Below, piece after piece: positions 33,678 through 48,600 of a stretch of 64,000 nt of DNA (position 1 is the first letter of the stretch; every line of letters begins with the position of its first letter). Made by a program: the position numbers and the translations under genes. The DNA comes from Stichopus chloronotus. Its lineage: Eukaryota; Echinodermata; Holothuroidea; Aspidochirotida; Stichopodidae. The stretch lies in the NCBI GenBank assembly GCA_021234535.1, contig CM037835.1:7688001-7752000 (forward strand), given 5' to 3'. The notes below the pieces were generated by a model that saw only the letters and a list, made by a program, of their open reading frames with translations, did not search any database and had not been told where the DNA came from.

Positions 33678-36600
33678 GTGAGCGACGGAAAACATTATTT
33701 TGAATATTTTCTTATTTGCCTACCAAAGTACATAATGGCGTTTGTTTGTTTGTTTTGTTTGTTTGTGTGTCTGTTTATTTCCAGCTAGTGTATGAGCTAC
33801 CACAATACGACTTCTTGGACAGTTGAGTATGGTTGTTCGATTGTACCATGTATCTTATGGTACGTGTGTGCATCATTTTCCAATATTTATCAGCGTAGAA
33901 GGGATAAATGTTTCTTTGTCTATTGTCCGTAGAAAATAGACAAAACCAGCATGGAAACTTAACGTATGATACCTTCGTTGTGTGCTAGCGACCACAGAGC
34001 AAAGCCGTTTGGTACGTCATGATGTACATTTGCTTAAAAAAGTTTCCTCTTTGTGCGTTTTAATTTTTACCACTTAGGATTGTCAACTGGATGTCAAACG
34101 TCACCTGACTGCGAGTGCGATATGGGTGTAATTCGCAGAATGACATATTACCACGTAATCTTACATATTTGAAATTACACCCGCAGTTTGTTTATTATGG
34201 TTTACGTTTGTTTATTTATAGTTAACGTGGTGCCACATAAATGTCACATCATAATAATATATGAAACACCCACCGCATCAAAACCCCATCGACTCTATTT
34301 CTCTCCTCGTCCGTAACTTGTCAGTGCGTTTGGGAGCAATTCGCATCAAAAGTTTGAGGATTGTAATATTAATCGTTAAAAAATGGCTGGGGATTAATTA
34401 ACTCGACTATTTGAGGCTCATATCCAAGTTTTGAAAATTTTTATGGTTTAAATTTAAAGTCATGAAATACAGATATGATCGACTGTGTTGACTTGACCTT
34501 TGGGAGCAAAACTTGTCTGAACCAAACACAAACACGAATAAATTTAGTTTCGAATCGCTTCCCTATCTTTGCAGGACCTATATGCTGTGTGTGGTATATG
34601 GTTCTTAAAAGTTAGCATGTAAAATTAAGGGTAATGAAGGGAGCTACGACGTATGACAATTTCAATGTATTTATATGCTTGCCTATAGGCAAACCATAAC
34701 TATAGAGTTGATGATAGTGCGTAAGTTTTCCAATAACAGTGTTGACCTTTGAACCGTTAGTTATGATCACGCTAGTCCCGTAGGGTGATACATGTGAAAA
34801 GGGTTTTCACCTACGGGACTCCGGATCTCTCTGCATATTCGAAAAATAAGTTACGCGAGTAAGTACTACGCGGGCTGACATGATGTCACGTCACGTTACC
34901 CAAGAGAGAATGTTATTTATTATCAAGACTTACATCAATAATGGGACAGATAGGCGTGCCGTCTGCTACCCCCCAGCCATATCTCACCTTGGTCTAAAAA
35001 TATTCGACAAAGGTTACGAGAAACTTTAAGAAACGACAAGCGAATGTGTTTATCAATTTGCGTATTTCGTGTAAGTGTTTCGTCTATCAGTCATTACTGC
35101 ATTTATCTCCACGACGCCAGATTCCATGACTCTGTTTGACCCCAATATTTAGGTGGTCGTCCCGTGGGGGCCGAGAATCAGCGGAGGATGCATTTAATTG
35201 TTTGTGTTTGTTTACGGTTGTCAGGAGCAACGGGTATCGATCTCAAAGAAAACGAACACCTTGTCAGAGGGAAATGTAAGATTTTCGATATGTAAGATCG
35301 TACATATGTGAGTGCAATAAGTGAACTTCAGCTGGAGTATACCACCATGGGAAGGGGGTTGGTGAGAATACCAACGTGGGCGGGGGTGGTGAGAAAACTC
35401 AAGACAAAATACTGCATATCCGCTGGTGATGTCGAATGTGGTCAAAATTAACATGGAATAATGACTCATGAAGTCTCATTGATCAATATTAAAATAAAGT
35501 TTTGTCTTCCGAAACTAATCGCAACAAGACGCCTTCGAGGAAGCGCGTAAGACAGTGCGGGATTATATGAATATCGAAACCGTGAAAGACGTGTCGGGTG
35601 ATAAGCCGAAACCCTAATTCAACTTCCTGTTATTCAACCACATTGAGGTCTCGTTTTGAGACGCACAGTGGTTCAGTTTGGCGCAGGAAAAGAAATGGAA
35701 AAGGGCATACATTATTTATGTATTCACCCAGTGGATGTGACACTACCTCATGCCACCCCTCCAGTTCGCCGTAGGCATCAGAACACTGTTGATTTGTTTG
35801 GAAATTTAATATATTTTATTAGTGATTGTGTATGGAGTGCAGGTTTCTTAGCTTTCAAGTTGAAATAAATTGCCGCTGAATACTGTACGGCATTTGTTAT
35901 ATTTGCAATGTACATAAATAACAACTGTTCCTCTAGATCATCATGCCCCGAGAAATGCCCTTCGTCCTTAAACTACACCAGTAGTCCTCTCGCTTGCTCT
36001 CTCTCTTTCTCTTTGATTTCGAGACGAGTTTACAAGTCTCTGAACCCCTCAGAGGGTCCTGACATCTTTCATTCAAACCCGCATAGAGTCGTTATCTACG
36101 GCACGGAATTTACCCGGACATTAAGAAGCGTGTATTAACCCACCGAGAGTCCACTTACCAGAAACTTACCAAGACCTGATATTTGTCATTTAACCTGCAG
36201 AGAGTCCACTCCCTAGACGTTTACGTAGACAGAACAAGTGTCTATTAACCCCACCAAGAATCCACTTACCAGATATTTATCAACACATCGCATGATTTGT
36301 CTCAATACACTCCACTTCACAGACGTTTATCAAGACTTGGCATCTGTCATTAAACTTCAGCAAAAGTCCCCTCTCTGATTGCGTTTGTATTTTGAGATCT
36401 GCCAAACAAGGACGTAGGACGTATGTGTGTGTGCCGGGGGGGGGGGGGCAGGAGGGGGCTAAATCTTAAAGTCCGAAATTGGGCGAAGATGTGCTCCTTC
36501 CCCCGACGTATTTCCCTTTTTACAAAGCCAGAGAGAGAGAGAGAGAGTGGGAAGTGCCATTTTGTGCAGTTTTAGAGACCTTTTTGATTCACTGCCGAAG

Positions 36601-39600
36601 GCAGGCAAGGAATCTATGCGATGGTGATGACGTGTTTGTGAGTATGTGACGTCTTAATTTGAAGACACGATGTCTCAAGAAGGATAAGCTGCTTGATCTC
36701 CAAAGCTGCTGCGTTGGAAGTGATTTTGAGTAGATGATTAGTCTTTGTCAAAGCGTTTGTAATTTTCGTTCTTTTTCGTGTTTCCACAATGTTCTTGACA
36801 TACCCATCACACTGCTATCCTAACAGCGCCCTGTTCGTCAGCTGTTTACACGCGAGCCCCGTATACCGAACTGAGTTAGGCATATCCGAGCATCTGTTCA
36901 AGACAAACGTCTAGGACATTTGTCAAAAATGGGGCGTAACCATGTACAAAACACTTGATCTTTATTCATATAAAGCAGTTATTTGTCACTTGTGCATTCA
37001 GGGAGCGCTCACACATTCACAGTGAAATGTTTGTTCACTCATGTTCACCCTGATTGGTTGTTCTCCCCGAAGAAATCATGTATAAACATGAGTTTTCGGG
37101 TGTGAACTAAAGAATCAAATCTGATTGGTTTCTTCACTTTATCTTAGCAAAACGGCCATAAAATGAAGAAAGAGTTAAGATAGTTGGTAACAAATGTACA
37201 AGACCCTGTGAACTAGAAATCGGCGAGAAACAGCAGAGGGCGCAGTTGGCTCTGTACAAAAAAGAAGCACGGTGCGTGTGATACTACATTACTAGGGTCT
37301 TAGCAAGACTAGTAGATGATCCGTATTGTTTTTCATGGAGGTAATAGGTCTTTTGAGGTCACCAGAGTTTAAAGTATGAAAACCGCAACTGAATGTTGCT
37401 GGAACTTCAAACTATTAGCATTAATAGAACTTGAGGAGAAGATGATCTTTGTCGTTTTTATGGAGGTCACAGGTCATGTGAGGTCAGCAGAGGATATCAT
37501 TTGAAAACCCTGGAAACAGGGAACCTCAATAAGGGAAAGTTGCTGGAACTTGGAAACTTGATGTGTAGATTTTCCATTGTGAGTCGATGATGCCTTTTGT
37601 GTTTCATGTGGGTCAAATGTCATTTGAGGTTCCCAGGACGCAACGTATGATAAATTGTTAAGAAAGATATGGCAACTGATGGTGGCGCCCTGTTCAGATG
37701 GAGTGATTACTGCTTGCCCTACACTTTAAACCCCCCCCCCCCCTCTTCCTCAATGATTTAAAAGTCTGATTGCACCACTGATAGGACAGAAGTTACACGC
37801 CAGACCCTTTTCCCCGAACTGCCTTATCTCTGTGTTGTGTTATCACCAAAATGTGTGCCACTTGAAGGATTAATCATCTTGGTACTTTTTCCAGAGTTAT
37901 TTTTTCTTAACAAAAGAATGATGAAGAAGTGATAAATAAATCAGGAGATATCGGAATTTATTCCAAATTCAAACATCTGTGTTGCATTGAAAAGCAGCTG
38001 AACGTCTCTAATTCTTTAAAAAAAATTCTTAAAGGAGAGGTGAACGATCCCTCCCTTAGACCCAGTATCCCATGGCAACGATCACCATCCATCGAATTCA
38101 GCTCCCCCCCCCCCCCCTTACAAATATTCCTCTCTATGCTGTCAGATATTCGTTTATCTGATCTCCACTGAATGTCTGCTACTTGATTTCCAATAACATC
38201 ATCGACTTATCTCGAGGAAGTAAAAAAGGTAATTCCATACTGATCGAGCGTAATGTCTTTATGATAATGTAGCAGCCCTACAATGTAAAGGGAATTAGAT
38301 TGACTGAACTTGATTGAAAAGGTTCATAAAATATAAAAAAAAACTATTACAATGGTTTAGTAAATGTGAAGTTCTTTTCCACAACAGTTTAAGGTTAATC
38401 TACAATAACACCAATCCAAATTTTCCACTGGTATTAAATTTCAAGATTAAATGAGCACCACAATTTAAACAAAAATGAGAACTACAAAGACTCATCACAG
38501 AACTCTGCCGGTGTCACGTGTATGCAATTTAAAAACAGTCATTGAACTTATCTCTTCCAGAACCTCATAATTTCTTCAAACCGCAAAACTGCAAGACGTC
38601 AACACGTCACCGGCATCCAAAAGCACTATTGATGATGAGTAACTATTCTACAAGTGTACACTGACATTAAAAAACATGCAAAACAGTCTGTTATAGGCAC
38701 TCCCCTACTAACGTTTCAAAATTGTGTTTCATTTAAGAGTGCTATAGTAACTTCTTTGAGCAACAATAGACAATGTCATCTTTTCTCTCTTGTGTGTAAG
38801 ATCATACTAACGATCTTTTCATTTTGTGGAAAATTTTTTTTCGACTTTTCATCTATTCGTATCGACAGGCATGGCTTGCATAAAGAGCAAAAAGCCAAGT
38901 TACGTTTACGGAGGTAAATGAAACAAAAATGGAAGTAAGCGTCTATACACAAGGTAGTTATGGAGGTTATGTCAGTTCCCCTTGTTAATGTGATCTGTTT
39001 TTCTTATTTTTCTTGTTGTTATGTTGATATGCCTATGTGACGTCATTCAATCGTCTGGCCAGATTCGTCTAAAAAAAAAAAAAAAAACGAATTTTGAGGC
39101 GCATCCTCATACACATAATTTAAGGTCCCATAGTGAACGGCCACTTAAAGGAACCCACCTCGCCCTTTCACTAAAGAGCGACAGATTTTGTTTAAAAAAC
39201 CCAATGAGTACATTTTACTGAGATGCAAAACAATTTCTCTTAATCTGAATGCAACATTCCATGTAAATGGTATTGGATTTTACTGAAGTAAAACTTCCAC
39301 ATTGTGAAACCACACAACTTCCAAAAAGATCATGCTCTCGAAGTACGGTTTTCACAAAAAAAAAATAAAAAAAAATATGTGATCAGGGAGCTAACCACTG
39401 ATCGTTGTCCTTGTCCTTTCACATGTGGTTAAGACTTAAACAGTAAACACAAACGTGCAGTATAGGATGCTAACCAGCAGAAGTTGCTTGCGAGCCCCCG
39501 GCAATAAGCACCCTTGGCCAAGGGTGAGACGAACCAGGTTTCATCCAACTACTGTTTTTAGCTTAAAGGGGTTCACTGATTTTGTATCGATAAGTTTGGG

Positions 39601-42600
39601 AGGTTTTTGAAGGGTACAAACACATGGCAATGTTTACTATGTAACAGACTGCGCAGTCTAGTTTCACATCCAATAGATATGAAAACTCACTTTTCCAGTT
39701 TCTGACTCTGATTTGTACTGGCTGCGTGCATATTAGTGACTTAGTCCAAGTGTGGAAAGTGTCTGGTCACAAATTTTCAAAAATCAAGTTGAATCTATAA
39801 TTACTCACTAACGCTGATTGTATGTGACACAAGGGGATCCTCATAATTTGATCATTTGTCATTGGCACGTGAAGTAAACTCGACAGGTTTAGGAATATTT
39901 AGTGAATTTAACGAAACAACTGAATGTGCCCCTTGAGATGAAATTGTACTTCAATTAATTAATGGAATGCAATTTTACTTATTAGAGAATTGATTTGACC
40001 GCTAAGTGAAAAACCTTGGCAGATTGGTGGTGATATTATAATTAGCTTACATCAAATTCTGTTCCATTGTTTCATGTATTTCATAGCCGTCTAAAGAGAA
40101 AAGATTTGAATATGTTTCTATAGACACTTCTCACTTTCAAACAACTTTTTAGGTAGGAAAGGTGACTCTCGAGTAGCCATGAAAACCTTTAATTGCGTGT
40201 GGAAAATTATCCCCTTCCAGCTGCGATCATCCCAGCCCAATAGATTAGATTAACATTCCTTTGTTTCAAAATAAGTCTCACTCTAGTTGACATACTTGAT
40301 CATTATGACTGGCACTCATAAACAGAGCTATGAATGGAGTTCGTCGAGGTTATAAATTTAATTACTTCAGGAATTTCCAAGAATAGACAGTACACAATGT
40401 ATAGCGTGGATATAGGCCTACGTCCAATACATGCATGGAATGCGCAACCGGGTACAACAAGAAGAACTTGTAACCAAGAACGATCTGAAATTGCAGTTCC
40501 CTGCTGAAATAAACTCGTGGCACTCACGCGCATCCATGTGTTATTGTAACTTGTAAAATGACTAAACTCGTTTTCCACACCAACTCCACTTCCTTTTGGA
40601 ATAAATAAAAAAGATCAGACAGGCTTTACAAAGGGAGAAAGATTTTTGGCAAGAAAGAATTTGAATCTTTGAGAATCAGGAAGTCTGAAGACCCATCGAG
40701 GACCCTATGCCATGTTGATCGTGGGTTAATAACACCGGCGAAATTCGCCTACTTTTTCGATAAATGCTCAGATGGTAACGAGGCAGGAGTGAACCAACAA
40801 TCCCACACAACCCCAAACCTACTTCTGTACAACGTCCCCATCCGACGGACGAGAGCGTTAATTTCCCCTCAGTCTATAGCCACTTCCAGAGAGGCTGCAG
40901 GGGTGGTTGTGGAGGACCTTCCCAGCTCTACAGCACATTAGCTGTACAAAGCAACCAGAAGCGAACGATACCTAAATCAGACAGCATGGAACCCAAATTG
41001 CAACTACCAAGTAATCCCCTTAGCACCACTGTAAACAGCTTTAGTGAACAAGTAAATTTGAGTCTCCAGAAAATTTCCAAGTGGTTCCACCGAAATTTGA
41101 TCCTGGAAACTAGTGATTGCATGGCGGACACGCCCATGTCACCGAGGTAACCCTCCACCTTACGTAAAGGGTGGCCGTCTTTCGATTACCCCCCCCTGTG
41201 AAAATCATGAATTCTTTTCAACCTTTGCCTTGAACTGTGAGTAGATTTCTCCAAATTTCATGTTTGTAATTTGCTGACTTGCTGGGACATCGAAGAGGCT
41301 TCATGGCATGTACTATCTGTAATTTGAAAATTTTACAGCATGCATACCAATTACATCCTGCCGAGCGAGTCGCTCCAGATTGGTGTTTCAGTAGCACAGT
41401 AAAGTGAGAATGCAGATACCAACTTCTGGAACTTACCTTGACTGTCTTCCACGACGGTGGAGAATGTTATCGGTGACAATGTGACAATTGAAAGACCTGA
41501 CATTGTATTTAAAATCCTGCAAAATCTCATTTTGCATGATGGAATTGATGGCTCATTGCGCCAAAATAGTTTGCAAAAAAATAGCAGACTCACAGTGTTC
41601 GTTCGAACCATGTCTTTCGTGACTTGTGAAATGCATGTTTACATATCTATATATTTATATAAATATATATATTGAGACCATGATATACAACTTCTCCTAC
41701 ACGTTATCACGTTAGAATGGTGGCAGATCGTGTCATATTACTACTTTAGTTTCTCCACGCAGGAGAGATGTAAACAACCCAGCTTGACTTGATAGTTTTC
41801 ATCCCAAGGCAATGTCAAAATTCGATTTCGAACTCCTACCTTTTGCTTTAGATAATGTGATACACTGATTTGGCTCCGAATAACTGATGTAGAGGTAGGG
41901 TACCTTCATTTGTTTGGTGACATGTAAACATTATTCCTTTGCATGCAGTCGAAAATTCAGTCATCGCCATATCGAACACAGCCGGACATGCGCAATAAGT
42001 TCGTATACATTTAAATGTTTAAAAAAAAAAGAGGGGGGGGGGGTGGGTGGGCAAAAGGAACTTTAATTATTGCACGGAGGATAAGTAGTTAGAGGATTTT
42101 AACTTTCTTTACACAGTCCTCACCTGTTTCTTTTTTTTTTGTGGGGGGGGGGGGGAGTGTATGAACAACAGTGGCCATATGCACGTTTGTTGCACCTATA
42201 CGTATTATAAAAATGTATATATTGTTGTCATATATGTAAAACTACAATTCCCGCCATCAAGCTGTATCAATCACTATGGATAGGTTACAAATATATTTCC
42301 TCTTTCGAGAGGATGCTGAGTGATGGACTTTTAGGAGCTAGTTTAGGTCATGGGGATCATGGAGAGGTTTACATATAAAAATTTATGATTTCCTCTAGCA
42401 GGCAGAAGAAAGAAATGTTAGATTGCATACAGACTTAAAAGAGCAAACGCTGTGATAGCAACATCAGCACGGTGACACGGTTGTGATTTCAAGTTTCTGC
42501 CAGTGGTTTCTGGTATCACGTTGGGGCTCCGTCATAGGAATCTTGGTAGGACTATGTTGAGTGATGAGTCAATAATGATCTATTCTTGGCTTTTTTCCCA

Positions 42601-45600
42601 GATGTTACGGATGCCGGGACTGTCCTTGTGTCCAAATTCGAATGGACCATCGATCCTGTTACCATCAGGGTCGGAGCAGAGAGTGACGTGCGTGTCAGGG
42701 TAAACGTGACGTCATCCAGTATCTCTGACAACATAGGCAGAGGGAAGGGTCTTTGGAGAGTTGGTATTTTTGGCAGTCAAAATCGATATGGGCAGGGTGA
42801 AAAATATGATTATCGACCACAAGTCCTTCCAAGAAAAGCCCAGGGCAGGCCGCTCAGAAGGAGCCACAAGTTAATATTTGACGTCCAAACCAAATTTAAT
42901 CTCCGTGAGCTTGGTCCAACAACCTCCTTCCCTTTTATGTGTTTGGAATTCACCCAGGGTGATAGCCCTCGGCCACCATTCACACTTATTATTGAGAGCA
43001 CGAATTACTTCACCTCGTGCCAAATGACACCAGCAGATCAAGGTAGGACAATCTTGTATGAGAGTCCTCTACGTAAGCTCGTCAACCATCCGACCCGCCG
43101 TGGTCCTGTTCAAAATAAAGCCATTCCCCGTGGGTAGCGCCGTAGTTTGCCAATAAATATTCTTTAGCAAAGAATTACAAAACCTTAGATTAGAACGTTC
43201 CCAGCATGAACAGACATTCCATCTTGTAAAAGACTGCAACATGCTATCAAGTCATTTTTAACCGCCCATCAGCAGCCTGTAGATTTTTCTTTCACTCTTG
43301 TCATACGTAACATGTACCATCATGCATTTCACTTCATTTCGAGGAATGTTACTATAACAACGAGCAACCTATGGTGCGCACCATGTGTATTTTCGGCGCA
43401 GGCATTTCACTTAATTACTCGTTGTTTACATTTGTGCTAATACATCTCGTCGTTTTTCTGTTGTAGTTCATTTTTAGTCCGTAGATATCGCAACAGCGTG
43501 TAGCCTAATCTCGAGCACTATTTGTAGAACATAGCTTGCATTCCTTTCCCTTTAAGTTTCATAAGGCTTGTTTTCACTTTTCAGTATAACCTTTGCCGTC
43601 AGCTATGTTGGTCACATATGCTAACTTTCAACTTGAGAGAGTTAAAGGACGACATACCATGGTTTCTTGCATTGACGTATATACCCGAAGAGTGACGCAC
43701 TGAATAAGTATTCTAGAATATTTGTTCATGGTTTCTTTGATTGCAACTGTAAGAAGGTTGCTGTTTGTATTTTCTTTTTCATACGAAGAAGGGCAGTTGA
43801 AGTTATGTTATGCCTATCATGATTAGACCCCACAAATGATCATAGAATTCACACGCACCAAAGCCTACATACTGACTGGTTGTCGGCCTAAACGACACTG
43901 AGTAAGAATGAGCAAAACTGGAGTGAGTTTCACTAATTTCATGAGATACCTCGGGTGGGCCCCGCCACCGGGACCCGTTAATGAGATATCCTGCATTATT
44001 CGATGTTCGGTAGCGTCATTCGTAACAACGAGTTGGGAAAATTGTGCAAGTTGTCACCACAAAGTACAGATAAGTCATTCATGATTACGGATTACTGATT
44101 CCTTATTTCGTATTAGAAAACCTTTTAATTCTTAGTAACATTATGCCTTATAGTTCTCCAAATAATACACGTCATGTCCATAGATAATCACCGAAGATCT
44201 CAGCGGGGGGTAACGGATGCAATGGTTTACCTATATATGAATCAGGTTGTGTTAAATCAACAATTCCTGTCCATTTATACCATCGACATGGAGTTGGGGA
44301 ATGCTGTTCATTCATTTCGCTTCTTCATCGGAAATCTATGTTTACATCGATTCATACACATTCGGTTACTACAGAATCCCTTTCAGATTAACTTTTCGAT
44401 CCACGAATGAAGTGAACAACCGTATTAAAGCTTCACAACATTTAACATCATATTTGTTTTTCGCGAAATGTACCACCCGATTTACCGGCAAATCATGTTT
44501 ACATTTACTTCTTTTAATGTTAATATCATATGGGGTAAAAAAAATATCACAAAATGTTAAACTGTGATGACGTCACTCGGGCCATAAATGCAGTAATTAT
44601 TCTGTTCAATAACACTAGCCCTTGGAAACTTCGTAACATGCCACATGCACGGTGCACAAACAATGTTATCGGTAAGCGAGCAAATTAAGAAGTTAAACAA
44701 TAAAGTCTTCATTCTCATGGTTTGTTTCCCTTGTTGTTCTCCTCCCAAAGTGATGCTGTTCAATCATGTATCAGTATTCATCTTCTGAAGAAGAGGATCT
44801 TTGGGGGAAGGGTATATATGATCATCCCATGCTCCTTGTGAGACATCCCTCCATCAGCAGATGATGTTCCTGTATTTTTTTCTTTCCATTTTGCGGGCGC
44901 GACAAAAGGAATCTACACATGTCCATATATGAGTGAATGGTCATGAAAATGAGTTGTGTCTTATAACTGGTAATAAGGATGTTATATCAATCTATACAAT
45001 GCCACCAGTTGTACTGTAAAATTTCCATTAATGCCGTACCATACGTTAAGAGTCTGAACAGTTCAAGGCCAGTTGTGTTCTCATCGACATGAATCGATTA
45101 CTGTAATTAAGCTTTTAGAGTTAAAGGGATTCCGTAGCTCGCAGAGGAGAGAAAAAACTCACTTTACTAGAGACAAGACTACCGCTAGTTTCACTTGATC
45201 CTGACGACCTTGTGGTATATATTGTTGTTTACTTGTTAAAGACTGTGAATATTCGTAAAGGACAAAATATGAACTGATCTTAAACTTTACCTAGCTAATT
45301 AAAGATGCTTCAAAACATGATTATATTTTTATCATATATATCAATTTGAAGACATCAATATCATTTTGTTAGTCACCGTACAATCCCTTTAAGATACAGT
45401 AACGCTGACACTGCACAGCGACTTATGTGCACTTATAATATCTCTACATGTGTCTCACCTTGAACCCGACTTGATCAAAAGGAAGTAATAATCTTGAAGC
45501 GAACGATTATTATTTTTTCTTTTTTTTTTCTATAAGGATTCCTGATAAACTGCATATGATGTACGGTGTAATATTAATGTAAGGGTCATACGGTAATGAA

Positions 45601-48600
45601 CTCCCCCCCCCCTCGAAAAAAAGAGCCTACTAAGTGTACTATAGAAAACAGTGAAAACAGTGAAACAAACATAAGGCGTTGAAATGTAGAGACAAAGTCA
45701 GATTGACACAAATATAAAGGAGAAACCGTTTCTTTTAGACGACTCACAACAACCACCTACTACGGTGGCGGACGGAAAAACAACGCCGGGCGTCAATCCG
45801 TGGTCAGTGCTTGCAAGGGGACAGAATTTGCTTTGGAATTTAGAATGTCATAGTAGCAGTGGCGTAGCGAGGAGTACTCATCAAGTAGGGAGGTGATTGG
45901 GACGTGAAGGATTGACTAATTGACTAATCGAATGAACATGCAGACTGAAGGGCAGGGACGGGGGGGGTGTGATGGTTCAGGAATTCTGTCCCCCTCCTAA
46001 GGGGGAAATATTTTTTTCTTGGAGTTTATAATTCATCAAGAATTTGCTCATTTAATTGTTATTATTAATGCAATGATTATACACAGGGGCGGGTTGACAG
46101 TTTCACTGTGAGCTCCCTTTGACATAGGAACCCTATGATCACTATATGAACACTACGTTGGAACCCTTTTTTGATACTAAGTGGAGCGCCACACAATCAG
46201 TTGGCGCGTATCGTAGAAAATAAATACCAGATCACAGGAAATTACTCTTCACAGGTCCGTTTTCAACATAACAGATTTCACTCAAGCAGGTGCCCCCCAA
46301 AGTCTAATGAATTAGATAGGACATATCAGGCGCTTGTCCAGGACTTTCAGAATGCAGGGAAGGTCTTGCTTGAGGGCGATGACCGCACTAAGGGGCAGGA
46401 CTATCTATAAACGGAGGACCTTCATCGGTTAGCACGGATCGTACAAGAAAGTTTCTGGTCTTACAAGGAGGTCCCAAATGCCTGCAAACGGCACTCTCAG
46501 AATGCCCTAAGTTGCATGTACCCATGTTTAAAACAGGAATCTCATGTCTGCATTCTCTCAATTAATGCGAAAAACATAGATCTCTGAAAAAAAACGATAG
46601 TAATTGGAATTGCGTTTGTGTAGAATATTTGCACCTACTTGATTGCGTTTGTCCTTTAACCGCGCGTTAACCTTCAAAACGATCTTAACTTCGGCGCGGA
46701 CAAGAAAAATTCTTAGGTCGCTTGCATATAGGCCAACTGTCTATGCGAAACGCCACCATCAGTTGACCCTGAAATTTTGGGCCTCATCACGTTAAACACC
46801 TAGTAATATACTTCAAACTGAATGTGCATGAGTAGATCATTGGGAGAAGGCGGGGGGGGGGGGGGGGGTGCATTTGATACTCTGTCTCCCACTTCTCTAG
46901 GAGTGGCGGACGTGTCCCTTGTTCCCCTCCTTTGACACCATGCCCCAAATACCCTTGAAACAATTCATTGTAGGTACATGTAGCTGACCTCAGTGATTAA
47001 AGTTACAGCTCACCTCACAGATCCCTAAATATCTATGAACCCTTATAGCTCTTTATTTGATGTAAAAGACCTTTACAGCTTACGTCAACTTAAACACTTG
47101 GTACACCGAGATTACTACGACTGATCAGACCTATATTTCAATCGCGGTTACGACGTTTCTAGTTGAACTTTTGATAGGCTTTCGTTTCTCTATATAGTTT
47201 CCTATTTGGAGTCTGTACGCATGCTCACCAAGCGTCTTATGATGCATAAAGTGGGGACGGCGTTGATCTTATGACAGCCGAGCTTTAAGTATTCAGTTTC
47301 CAAACAGGAAAAACAACGCACGCACATACAGAAAGATACAAGCTCACACATACACACACACAGACACAACGGAAACATAAAATGAGGTTTTGAATGTTCT
47401 CTGCTCTTGCATTCTTTTCCCCAGATGTTACGGATGCCGTGACAGTCCGTGTGTCCCAATTCGAATGGACCATCAATCCTCTTTCCAGTACTGTCAAAGC
47501 AGAAAGTAACGTGCGTGTCAGGGTAAACGTGACGTCATCCCGTTACTCTGATCATATGGGCAAAGGGGTGGGTCTTTGGCGAGTTGGTATCTTTGGCAGT
47601 CAAAATCAATACGGACACGGCCCAAAACATGGTTATGTCCCCCAGGTCCTCGGAAGAAAAGACCAGGGCAGACCGTTGAAAAAAGGCCGAAAATTAGTAT
47701 TTGATGTCGAAACCAAATTTAACCTCCGTGGTCTCGGGCAAAATTCTGCTTATCCCTACATGTGTTTGGAATTTACTAAGGGTGAATATTCGAGACCCCC
47801 CTTCACACTAATTATAAAAAGAACTGATATCATCGTCTCCTGTCAAATGACGCCAACGCAAGGTAGGACAATCTTATCAATGTGCCTGCTCCATTTCGTC
47901 GTCCCCAATCCAACCCTTTCAGCCCATGCAGTTTGCCTTTGCATATACAGTCCCACCTATAGTAGTTTTGTTGTGTTATGTTTTGGTCTTTAATTAATAC
48001 CCCAAGCATGGTTGTGTCGACTAAAAAGAAAAAAAAATCGCTCGTAGAACGTTGCATCACCTCCCACGAACACCTGTGCTTAAAATATCCAACCGAAAAT
48101 ACTTTATCACCCTTTTGCAGAACAGTTTCATTCATTCATTTATTTGTTGTTTTTTTTTTGTTCTTCTTCTCGAGGAAGTTGATCCTTTCTTTGTTGATCC
48201 CTATTCATTGCATTTTCGTTATTATTCGATAAAGGCATGGTCCTATCTACATATGTTGTCTTAACACACTGGCAAAGTATAAGTACAGACGAAAGATCCG
48301 ATGAAAGCTTTCTCAACAATCATCTTAAAAATGACCACATTTTGTTACTATTTAATCCATGCATTTGTAATCACTGTTGAACAGCGCGTATCCAGTGCCT
48401 AGTTGGGTCTACCCCACCCTCTCTGGCTTCTTGATCCCGTACGCGCTTCATGCGTGTCCACTCACGCCTTGAAAATCTGTGAAGAACACTGTGAAGTTAC
48501 GCATATTTTGTAAATTATAGAAAGAGCAATGTTTACTGGGAGTGCCATCCTGACAACTTGCTATCTCATAGATGAATATTAAAGAGGTCATTGTTGCATG

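Larger units (their letters stand above)
33678..42601 (+). other. Intron 1 of the secreted-protein gene (8.9 kb)
   Basis: Contains a ~55-bp minisatellite (36133-36385), a (GA)n run near 36531, copy E of the DR1 repeat, a family 3 MITE, and several poly-G/C tracts. Minus-strand open frames around 40.3-41.6 kb have possible splice sites but no recognised domain. Confidence 0.7.
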
